Part shown: positions 57,832-64,000 of the stretch, in pieces
Numbering within the stretch: position 1 is the stretch's first letter
Layout of the letters: each line of letters starts with the position of its first letter
Assembly (NCBI GenBank): GCA_032622095.1
Contig: CP136061.1
Coordinates: 171,247,107 to 171,311,106 of the forward strand
Direction of reading: 5' to 3'
Source of the DNA: Siphonodentalium dalli
Lineage: Eukaryota > Mollusca > Scaphopoda > Gadilida > Siphonodentaliidae
DNA: 64,000 bases
Notes under the pieces: generated by a model
What the model was told of the DNA's origin: nothing
Database searches by the model: none
What the model saw: only the letters and a program-made list of their open reading frames with translations
Position numbers and translations under genes: made by a program

Positions 57832-58791
57832 TATGACTATAATCCACCTATATTTGTTCATATATATATATATATAAGAGGGATATCTCACAATAAATTC
57901 AGGTTTACACATAGTTGTTTAGTAATTCTATACTTCTCGAGTATCCATTAAAGGTACTCAATCCGAATTCATGATCGCAACAAATATTTGATTCGAGTCG
58001 AGGAACCTATCCATCAAAGCTCAGAGTTATTAGATTTTCAATTCCAGGTTTGCGTACTTATAGCTAGAAACACTTATTCAAACAGACGAAGATGGATAAC
58101 TCTAAAATGAAGTGTATTAATAACGCATTTTTTGACGGCGTGTTTCTGGGCCACTAACTTAAAACAAAATTGATATCTGATCACTCTGAGCATTGATTGG
58201 TAGGGTTATACAGAATGTTGAAACGAAGGTTGTTGGAATATGGGGAATCTGAGTACCTTTAATGTCACGCACATCGATTCATATTAGTTCGCCCGCTAAT
58301 ATCGTGAGTGCGGCCCGTATTATATATTAAGATGACCCAACAACACAGTCGAGATCCGGTATGTGGTGAAATGACAGAATTTCACGCATGCGCAGTGGTA
58401 TATGTTTAAGGAATTCTCGGCAGATTCCGATTTAGTGATAGAATTAGCCGAGAGTGAAAGTGGAAACAATCACGTCATTGATGACGGGAATTGAATAGTA
58501 TGTTTCGGGTGAGAACAGAATTTGAATGTATTGAACGGGTTGTAATTGATAGAGTATACAAGTGGATAGGGTCATTGCATTAATGTTTCGAGTATGATCG
58601 GGTCAATGATTTATCAAACAACTATATATATAACAAATGACTACTTTATTGAAAAATATGATTCGAGTGAGATGTGCACAACGATTTAACTGGCGGGAGG
58701 TCTATCAAACAAGATGGCTATCAGATCGGTTTAACCAGAACATATAAATTCTCACGATGCAAATTGAATGAAAGTATCACGTGACATGCCA
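57832..58791. other. Intergenic region with dispersed copies of the NADAR-upstream module
   Basis: No gene is supported. A TATATAAGAG follows a (TA)n run at 57,871 without an open frame downstream. From about 58,525 to 58,720 the words GGGTTGTAATTGATAGAGTATACAA, TTTCGAGT and GGCGGGAGGTCTA recur, matching 56,045-56,160. Confidence 0.55.
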
Positions 58792-58799
58792 TATATAAG
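58792..58799 (+). promoter_or_regulatory. TATA box upstream of the acidic frame
   Basis: TATATAAG, 44 nt before ATG 58836 and followed by AATTCCGAAAC; compare TATATAAGAATTTGC at 56,231. Confidence 0.5.
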
Positions 58800-58835
58800 A
58801 ATTCCGAAACATCTTTAGGGCACATTCATCTCATT

Positions 58836-59106
58836 ATGAACTTTCAAAAAAAAAAAAACAGCGTTAGAATGCGTAAGATTACTATATCTTAGCTCAGAGA
58901 GTGAGTCGGATTGCTTGTCAGAAGATGAATCCAATTCAGATTTCTGGCTTGAATTCGACGGGGGAATGGATGCCGAATATTATGAGTTATCTTCCGCTTC
59001 ATCATCCGATTCAGAAAGTGAAATAGAATTGGAAATAGATTGGGATATTCAAGTGATTGAATCCCTATACTATAATAGTGGATATGAAGCGGAAGTTGAT
59101 GATTAA
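58836..59106 (+). CDS. Small acidic Ser/Glu/Asp-rich protein (start separated from the frame by an A-tract)
   Basis: From about 58,861 to the stop at 59,106 a frame encodes about 80 residues dominated by Ser, Glu and Asp (for example SSESESD, SASSSDSESEIELEID, YEAEVDD). There is no ATG in frame near its 5' end. The natural ATG at 58836, 44 nt after a TATA box, is in another frame, and a run of 13 A (58846-58858) lies between the two. Either the assembly miscounts the run, the gene is broken, or slippage on the A-tract is used. Acidic low-complexity proteins occur in many DNA viruses, but I do not recognise this family. The only in-frame ATG is late (about 58,968). Confidence 0.4.
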
Positions 59107-59130
59107 TATTCAGCGAAATTCCAAAACACT

Positions 59131-59148
59131 GGGGTTCTTTTGAACCCC
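59131..59148 (+). terminator. Short perfect hairpin after the acidic frame
   Basis: GGGGTTC-TTTT-GAACCCC, a 7-bp stem with a T4 loop, 24 nt after the stop codon. It resembles an RNA 3'-end hairpin; function unknown. Confidence 0.35.
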
Positions 59149-59279
59149 TAAATATCCAATTAATATTAGTTATACTCCATAATGCCTCAGGTTAGGACTC
59201 CCAGCTCGACCGAATCTAACCTATGGGCGCTACATATCACGTGGTTTCCGCCGCAGAGGTAGACTTTATTCCCCCCCTG

Positions 59280-59287
59280 TATATATA
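59280..59287 (+). promoter_or_regulatory. TATA box for the packaging ATPase and perhaps the whole right cluster
   Basis: TATATATA, 41 nt before ATG 59321, the last TATA-like site with a plausible spacing before the compact gene cluster. Confidence 0.45.
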
Positions 59288-59320
59288 GTATAGTCACGAT
59301 ATGTGAGAAGTTATTACAAT

Positions 59321-59962
59321 ATGTATCCTTTCGAGAGCAACACGTCTATTTCTATTACTGGGGCGACCTGTTCAGGAAAGACAACTTGGCTATATCGCTT
59401 ATTACAAAATAAAGATAAAATGTTTATTAAGCCACCGGAACATATTTTGTATTGCTATGGAATATACCAACCTATATACGATGAAATGGCGAGAAAACTA
59501 CCATTTGTTAGATTTCATGATGGTATTCCTACTGAAAAGGAATTAGGAGATATCTCAGATCCCGTTATATGTAACGTAGTTATACTAGATGATGTAATGG
59601 AAGCTGTGACGTCATCAAAAGAAATGGAGTGTCTGTTCACTAAAGGAATGCATCATCGCAACCTGTCGATTATTTATTTGAATCAAAACCAATTCAACAA
59701 GGGTCGCCATGGAAGAACTATAAATTTGAACACCCATATAAATGTATTTATGAAAAATCCACGTGATGTAACTCAATTACAATGTTTGGCGCGCCAAGCA
59801 TTTTTAGGAAAAGGTAAATTTATTATCGAGGCATATAGAGATGCAACATCAGAGAAATTTAGATATTTGATTTTAGATTGTTCACCAGTCGGTATAGATG
59901 ATTATCGTGTGAGAACGAAAATATTTCCCGATGAAGATACTGTTATATATCAGAGCGTATAA
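59321..59962 (+). CDS. Genome-packaging ATPase (FtsK/HerA-like, Polinton type)
   Basis: The likely start is ATG 59321; the in-frame GTG at 59303 is not a plausible eukaryotic start. The product is 213 residues. Walker A is GATCSGKTTW (about residues 13-22) and Walker B is NVVILDD (about 85-91), followed by the polar segment IIYLNQNQF that fits a sensor strand. These features and the size match the A32/FtsK-like ATPases that pump DNA into capsids in Polintons, adintoviruses and relatives (established knowledge). It opens the compact right-hand cluster with the integrase and capsid genes. The frame is intact with no missing motif. Confidence 0.9.
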   Translation: MYPFESNTSISITGATCSGKTTWLYRLLQNKDKMFIKPPEHILYCYGIYQPIYDEMARKLPFVRFHDGIPTEKELGDISDPVICNVVILDDVMEAVTSSKEMECLFTKGMHHRNLSIIYLNQNQFNKGRHGRTINLNTHINVFMKNPRDVTQLQCLARQAFLGKGKFIIEAYRDATSEKFRYLILDCSPVGIDDYRVRTKIFPDEDTVIYQSV

Positions 59963-60000
59963 GATAATATATCCCATAAAAGATATAGCGAGCCGCGGGT

Positions 60001-60258
60001 ATGGAGGTGAAGAAAATGCATCTGTTATCTAATGAAAGATATCAGTTTCTGTTAAAATCATCAGCCAAACCAAAAGAATATAACACTGAGCGACTAATTT
60101 GTGAGCAGAAACCACGAGAGAGAAATAAAGCTACTCAAACCGACAATACAGAGACTCAAATTGGTGAAGGTTTCAAGTTACCACCACCCCCTGGAATTCC
60201 TGTGAAACGCAAGAGAGACAGTCCTATGCCGAAGAAACTTAAATGGTTAAAACTATGA
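60001..60258 (+). CDS. Small basic protein of unknown function
   Basis: An 85-residue frame lies between the ATPase and the integrase and overlaps the integrase start by 16 nt. The N-terminal half is mixed helical (HLLSNERYQFLL); the C-terminal part is Pro- and Lys/Arg-rich (KLPPPPGIPVKRKRD, PKKLKWLKL), resembling a nuclear-localisation or DNA-binding tail. I do not recognise it. By position and charge it could be a core or minor virion protein. IGEGF near residue 55 loosely resembles an adenovirus-type protease site. Confidence 0.6.
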   Translation: MEVKKMHLLSNERYQFLLKSSAKPKEYNTERLICEQKPRERNKATQTDNTETQIGEGFKLPPPPGIPVKRKRDSPMPKKLKWLKL

Positions 60259-61367
60259 AGTATGAAGAATACTTAAAGAGTATATATTATGACCCTGCAC
60301 ACGCGGCGGCATACGCAGGTGTGGACAAGCTATATAGAATCGTTCGCAGAGAAGGTCGTTTCGTGTTGAATAGAAACAAAATACGTGAATGGTTATCTCA
60401 GCAAGAAAGTTATTCAGTACACAAAGAAGAGAAAATGAAGTTTAGAAGAAGAAAGATTTTATCTCCATACGTGGATTTTCAATGGGACATAGATACAGCA
60501 TATATGGACAAATACGCGCGAGAAAATAATGGCTATTTATATTTCGTTTTAGCGGTAGATATTATGTCTAAGTATGTATGGACAGTTCCACTGCGAACGA
60601 AGACTGGTAAGGAAATGGTAGAGGCCTTCAAAAAGATATTTTCGGGTGGGAGAATCACTCAGAACATACGCTCGGATCTCGGGACGGAATATGTTAATTC
60701 TCAATTCAAGCGATACCTCGAGTCCAATCACGTTAATTATTTCACTACCAATAACGTAGGTAAAGCTAGTTATGCAGAACGATCGATAAAATCAATAAAA
60801 ATGCGACTTAGTCGGTACATGACGCATAACCAAACTCATAAGTGGATAGATGTACTCCCCGCTGTTACCAATAGCTACAACGAAACATACCACCGAACCA
60901 TTAAAAGGAGACCAGCGAGCGTGAAGCCTGAAGACTCTGTGGCACTTTGGAAATTAATTTATCATTCCGCTAAAGCGAAAACCGGAATAAAATATATATT
61001 TAAAGTAGGTGATCTGGTCAGGATTTCCTTTCTACGCAGACAGTTTCAAAGGGAATATGACGAGCGTTGGACACGTGAATTATTTGTAATAACAGAACGT
61101 TATATGAGACAAGGTATTCCGCAATATAAATTAAAAGATTATTCTGGTGAAATTATAAAAGGTGCTTTCTATCAAAATCAGTTGAGCAAATCGTACGAAT
61201 CAGACAATTATCTTGTGGAAAAGGTTATCAAGTCTCGCAAAAGAAAAGGAAAAACTGAATATCTAGTTAGTTGGAAGGGATGGTTGAGTCCTAAATATGA
61301 CTCATGGATTAAGGAGGGTGACCTGAAATCTATAAATAATGAATCAACAATAATCAACAAGTCATAA
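60243..61367 (+). CDS. Retroviral-type integrase with C-terminal chromodomain
   Basis: The integrase joins Polinton DNA to the host genome. Start ATG 60243 (ATG 60255 also possible); 374 residues. The DDE core is visible: WDIDTAYMD (first Asp, about 81), RSDLGTEYVN (second Asp, about 142) and SYAERSIKS with the Glu 34 residues further on. After it come an SH3-like segment (FKVGDLVRISF... about 259-315) and a chromodomain (YLVEKVIKSRK...EYLVSWKGW...DSWI, about 323-360). A chromodomain C-terminus is frequent in Polinton integrases and may steer insertion. Here the insertion is inside a satellite unit. The frame is intact and all three acidic catalytic residues are present. Confidence 0.95.
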   Translation: MVKTMKYEEYLKSIYYDPAHAAAYAGVDKLYRIVRREGRFVLNRNKIREWLSQQESYSVHKEEKMKFRRRKILSPYVDFQWDIDTAYMDKYARENNGYLYFVLAVDIMSKYVWTVPLRTKTGKEMVEAFKKIFSGGRITQNIRSDLGTEYVNSQFKRYLESNHVNYFTTNNVGKASYAERSIKSIKMRLSRYMTHNQTHKWIDVLPAVTNSYNETYHRTIKRRPASVKPEDSVALWKLIYHSAKAKTGIKYIFKVGDLVRISFLRRQFQREYDERWTRELFVITERYMRQGIPQYKLKDYSGEIIKGAFYQNQLSKSYESDNYLVEKVIKSRKRKGKTEYLVSWKGWLSPKYDSWIKEGDLKSINNESTIINKS

Positions 61368-61392
61368 TGACTCCACTCTTCGGCATAGTAAG

Positions 61393-61716
61393 ATGGGTGT
61401 CGAGAAATATTTGGCATTATTTGAAATATTAATCAGAACGTCGGACGCACAACGAAAAGCAATTATAAGGACATTATCTGACAATCAGCTACATGCAATA
61501 GTCGAATCTGTATACAATGTTCTCCTCGGTGTATGTCCTATGAATAGAGCGGATAAAAAGAAGTTGTACGAATACAGACGGGTTATTCGACGACTGGTGT
61601 CTAAGCGATTAACCCGTAACCAACAGCGACGATTATTGACTAAATATCAACATATATTACCGATACTCTTGAAGTCGATTTTGCCGAGATTAAGATGCAG
61701 TCGGATTACTATATAA
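61393..61716 (+). CDS. Small conserved Polinton protein
   Basis: 107 residues, basic, starting at ATG 61393, 25 nt after the integrase. It has two helical parts: LALFEILIRTSDAQRKAIIRTL...VYNVLLGVCPM, then a Lys/Arg-rich segment ending NQQRRLLTKYQHILPILLKSILPRL. The pattern 'helix - N-V-L-x-G - basic helix - K/R-R-x-L-L - hydrophobic end' is, from memory, common next to the capsid genes of invertebrate Polintons; function not established. The hydrophobic C-terminus could touch membrane or capsid interior. It overlaps the following gene by 22 nt. Confidence 0.7.
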   Translation: MGVEKYLALFEILIRTSDAQRKAIIRTLSDNQLHAIVESVYNVLLGVCPMNRADKKKLYEYRRVIRRLVSKRLTRNQQRRLLTKYQHILPILLKSILPRLRCSRITI

Positions 61717-62135
61717 CGATACGAAGCGACCAGAGTCTGAAATATTGGAAAGACAACACACCCTATCACTTCCGTATTCATTTGAACACTCCGCTCAAAT
61801 TAGATGGATACTGGATGATAGCGATCGTGGGTATTGATGCGTCCTCGAAATAAAGCAAAACTAATAAAGGGAAATCACACATTTACGTGATGAGCGATAT
61901 ATGCACAGAGTCGATAGTCGGCGATGGGTTTGAACCATTGTTGCGAGCTGTGTATCCGTCCAGAAATGGCAAATGGAACCATACTTTTATATTACCTCAA
62001 TATTTACCAGTCAAAGTGAAGGAGATTTATGATATAGAACTCTATATAAAAGACCACATGAACAACCTAGCTTTATTTCTGACTGAGCCTTCCTCAATCA
62101 CGTTACACTTGAAGAAATATCCATTTTATTTATGA
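61695..62135 (+). pseudogene. Minor capsid (penton-like) protein, interrupted by an in-frame stop
   Basis: One reading frame runs from ATG 61695 to TGA 62133-62135, with a single TAA at 61851-61853 after 52 codons. Both sides match one protein type: SDYYITIRSD...NTPYHFRIHLNTPLKLDGYWMIAIVGI before the stop, and IYVMSDICTESIVGD...LLRAVYPS...LPVKVKEIYDIELYIKD after it. This is the pattern of the single-jelly-roll minor capsid protein of Polintons and adintoviruses, which forms capsid vertices. The second part has an ATG at 61890 but would lack the first strands. At about 146 codons it is rather short. Unless the TAA is read through or is a sequencing error, this copy makes no complete penton protein. 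Confidence 0.75.
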
Positions 62136-62500
62136 TGGACAACCTCTATGTACCGGATACGCAGAAATGGTTGAGGTTTTACAAGAATATCGCCAGCGGT
62201 AAAACCAACACTTATCAAGATCACGTCCAACGAGGTGGTGGTTTAGGTGACAGTCAATCAACCTATATGATACCTATCGAATCATATTCTACGGAACACC
62301 CTCCGCCTAAAAGTGATATCGACGTGACACTGGTATCTCCCTCCCAACAGGACGTGGAACGAGCCAAGAGTCAGCTACAGAGACGCGGTATAAAAACAGG
62401 AAATAAACGAACAGTTGTCAGTAAGCCGCCGAATATTATCAAGAGAAGGAAGCCTGATTCGTTCGATGATGTCGGTGTTAAACAAAGATGCGTTCAGTGA
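62132..62500 (+). CDS. Small QRGGG-motif Polinton protein (candidate minor virion protein)
   Basis: 122 residues. ATG 62132 overlaps the preceding TGA (ATGA). The N-terminal part is WLRFYKNIASGKTNTYQDHVQRGGGLGDS. The rest is polar and increasingly basic, ending in KRRKPDSFDDVG. A 'Y..Q...G...QRG.GLG' segment is a recurrent feature of a small protein just upstream of the major capsid gene in Polintons, to my recollection. GGGLG resembles sites cut by adenovirus-type proteases, one of which is encoded just downstream. A precursor of an internal capsid protein is a reasonable inference. Its end overlaps the major capsid start by 35 nt. Confidence 0.65.
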   Translation: MMDNLYVPDTQKWLRFYKNIASGKTNTYQDHVQRGGGLGDSQSTYMIPIESYSTEHPPPKSDIDVTLVSPSQQDVERAKSQLQRRGIKTGNKRTVVSKPPNIIKRRKPDSFDDVGVKQRCVQ

Positions 62501-63788
62501 GTCACAGCCCAGCTCCCTTAACCTTTTTGAGTTGCCGTCTCATCAAACTGGAGTTCAAAGTATAACTTTTGAAGAAATTCGTCCTGTGTCACAATTAAGT
62601 ACCATTTCACCTATCGAGTTCCATATATCGGGACAGAATGCCATGGAATATCTGGATTTGAAAAGAAGTCGATTACACATAAAAGCTAAAATTACCAAAA
62701 AAGACGGCACGTCGATTGCATCGACTGATAAAGTCGGGCCGGTAAATCTTTTTATGTCCTCAATGTTTGAACAAGTAGACGTCTTCATGTCTGGGAGGCT
62801 GGTATCATCAAACACCAATAATTATCAATACAAGAGTATTATTCAAACGCTGTTGAAATACGGGGCGAGCGAGAAAATCACGCAGCTGAGAAGTCAGCTA
62901 TTTTACGAAGATAGGAACGGTCATATGGACGACGCGAACACGAAAGGACTGAACATCGGACTCATAGAGCGTTCCAAGAGCATGTCAGAGAGCAAAACTA
63001 TAGACTTATGCGGACCGATACTGCATGATGTATTTTTGCAAAATCGTTATATACTTAATCAAGTGGACATTGTCGTGAGGCTGTATCGCACCAACCCGTC
63101 GTTCTGTCTAATGACAACCAGCGATGATGCAACGTACAAAGTACACATAGAAGACGCGATCTTAGAAACTTGCAAGGTCAAGGTTTCTCCATCAGTTATT
63201 TTGGCACACAACCAAACGCTCGCAAGCATCACAGCGAAATATCCATACAACAGCTCCCAAGTCAAGATGATGTCAATTCAAACCGGTCAGGTTTCATTAT
63301 CTTTTGAAAATTTATTCCAAGGCTATTCTCCAGCCAGACTAGTACTAGGTTTCGTTTCGAGTTCTGCAGTGACAGGGACATTTTCGAAGAACCCGTATAA
63401 TTTTCAAAATTTCGATATTCGTCAAATTAGTTTGACTCGAGACGGTATTTCGATCGGAAGATCAGGACCCACCAAGCTTAATTTCACTTCGAGCGAGGGT
63501 AAAATGTTTACAAATTCCTACGTAGATATGATGGAATTTAGCGGAGTATGGCGTCAAAATCGTGATAATGGTATTTCATTGGATGAATATGCCGATGGTA
63601 ATGCATTATTTTGCTATGACTTGGAACCTAACTTCGGTACTGCGTCTTTACCACTACTTAAACGCGGTAACATCAGATTACAGGTAGAATTCGGAAAAGC
63701 ATTAACGGAAGCTGTGTCCTGTATAATTTACAGCGAAACGCCAGCGTTATTTCAGATAGATCAGCAAAGAAACGTAATCACAGAATGA
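62466..63788 (+). CDS. Major capsid protein (double jelly-roll, F54H12.2-like)
   Basis: The start is ATG 62466 (or 62469); the frame is open further upstream but has no ATG there. 440 residues. The sequence fits the family often labelled 'F54H12.2-like', which corresponds to the hexon-like double jelly-roll capsid protein of Polintons/adintoviruses. It shows LNLFELPSHQTGVQS, IEFHISG...YLDLKRSRLHIKAKI, VNLFMSSMFEQVDVFMSGRL, YQYKSIIQTLLKYG, FSKNPYNFQNFDIRQISLTRDG and, near the end, YDLEPNFG...LKRGNIRLQVEFGKAL. Trimers of this protein build the icosahedral shell. The frame is complete and intact. It overlaps the protease gene by an ATGA, as is usual in this tightly packed block. Confidence 0.88.
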   Translation: MMSVLNKDAFSESQPSSLNLFELPSHQTGVQSITFEEIRPVSQLSTISPIEFHISGQNAMEYLDLKRSRLHIKAKITKKDGTSIASTDKVGPVNLFMSSMFEQVDVFMSGRLVSSNTNNYQYKSIIQTLLKYGASEKITQLRSQLFYEDRNGHMDDANTKGLNIGLIERSKSMSESKTIDLCGPILHDVFLQNRYILNQVDIVVRLYRTNPSFCLMTTSDDATYKVHIEDAILETCKVKVSPSVILAHNQTLASITAKYPYNSSQVKMMSIQTGQVSLSFENLFQGYSPARLVLGFVSSSAVTGTFSKNPYNFQNFDIRQISLTRDGISIGRSGPTKLNFTSSEGKMFTNSYVDMMEFSGVWRQNRDNGISLDEYADGNALFCYDLEPNFGTASLPLLKRGNIRLQVEFGKALTEAVSCIIYSETPALFQIDQQRNVITE

Positions 63789-64000
63789 ACACCAATCAAT
63801 TACAGTGTTGTATCAGATCTGACTCGAATCTATCGAAATGTGTGGAGGGTGTATTTCCAGCTGATCAAATCCCCGCTAAGAGACACAAACGAGGACTTAT
63901 TGTCAACACTGACCCTGCAGGATACGCAGGTTTTCATTGGCTAGCGATATATTTGAGTGATAATCGTGTGGAAATTTTCGATAGCTACGGACAAGCTCCG
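63785..64000 (+). CDS. Adenovirus-type cysteine protease (5' part; cut by the window edge)
   Basis: ATG 63785 overlaps the capsid stop. The 72 visible residues contain GFHWLAIYL (catalytic His 51) and EIFDSYGQ (acidic residue of the triad, Asp 66), the signature of adenain/Ulp1-fold proteases that mature virion proteins in adenoviruses and Polintons. The catalytic Cys and its Gln lie beyond position 64,000. Confidence 0.9.
   Translation, partial: MNTNQLQCCIRSDSNLSKCVEGVFPADQIPAKRHKRGLIVNTDPAGYAGFHWLAIYLSDNRVEIFDSYGQAP

Larger units (their letters stand above)
53006..64000 (+). mobile_element. Maverick/Polinton virus-like transposon, left ~11 kb (continues past the window)
   Basis: The left boundary is at 53005/53006. 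Upstream sequence matches the satellite through AAAGACTATC, after which intact satellite copies continue TACAATTGTAG (39,003; 32,897; 42,788), whereas here AGAAGAATAGCC begins. Polintons start with 5'-AG and make a 6-bp duplication (established knowledge), so the left duplicate should be ACTATC (53000-53005). Genes: polymerase B (truncated), NADAR, PC4-like, acidic frame, ATPase, small basic, integrase, small conserved, minor capsid (broken), QRGGG protein, major capsid, protease (cut by the window). Integrase plus capsid, ATPase and protease is the defining Polinton set. Confidence 0.93.

Noticed and set aside
59303-59320. GTG start for the packaging ATPase (also TTG starts at 57,070, 58,915 and 62,415, and GTG at 61,887)
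   Set aside because: Non-ATG starts are improbable in a eukaryotic element. ATG codons lie shortly downstream for the ATPase, PC4-like and major capsid genes; the acidic and minor capsid frames are better explained as a frame offset at an A-tract and an internal stop.

Overview
The window is eukaryotic, probably invertebrate, genomic DNA made almost entirely of mobile elements and repeats. I see no ordinary host gene, tRNA, rRNA or CRISPR array. The mix (piggyBac, CR1/L2-like non-LTR retrotransposons, a Maverick/Polinton, short repeats carrying a GAGTTATGRCCC-like core) would fit a bivalve mollusc, but that is an inference of low to moderate confidence.

Layout. 1-8.4 kb: a tandem array of degenerate MITE units, two full MITEs flanked by TTAA, and between them a broken piggyBac transposase gene. 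8.4-14.5 kb: gene-free DNA with small tandem arrays (about 150 and 240 bp units), a diverged duplication and two palindromic MITEs. 14.5-25.8 kb: two related inverted-repeat elements. Each is flanked by its own perfect 9-bp target duplication, and their arms are built from a 362-bp subrepeat. The 9.7-kb element holds, on the minus strand, the GC-rich wreck of a large protein with a SAP-like motif, family-B DNA polymerase motifs A and C, and a helicase-like Walker A. 25.8-29.7 kb: gene-free DNA with a 3x ~327-bp array.

29.7-53.0 kb: a macrosatellite whose basic unit is about 2.3 kb. Each unit carries TTAA MITEs, ATTAGGGAGACA hairpins and a (TA)n tract. Non-LTR retrotransposons interrupt it: a 5'-truncated family A (two copies) and family B (one truncated copy, and one full-length copy with both ORFs open, 44,254-50,586). 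About 6 kb of this block is present twice, 9.9 kb apart, nearly identical.

53,006-64,000: the left 11 kb of a Maverick/Polinton, a virus-like transposon. Its left end can be placed to the base, because the same satellite sequence occurs uninterrupted elsewhere in the window. In order it carries the N-terminal part of a protein-primed DNA polymerase B, a NADAR-family gene, a tandem PC4-like gene, an acidic reading frame, the packaging ATPase, a small basic protein, a chromodomain integrase, a small conserved protein, a minor capsid protein broken by a stop codon, a small basic QRGGG protein, the major capsid protein and the start of the adenovirus-type protease. The right half (ATPase to protease) is compact with overlapping starts and stops. 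The left genes are spaced, and each has its own TATA box. A truncated polymerase and a nonsense codon in the minor capsid gene suggest this copy is defective. The NADAR and PC4 genes are its most unusual cargo.
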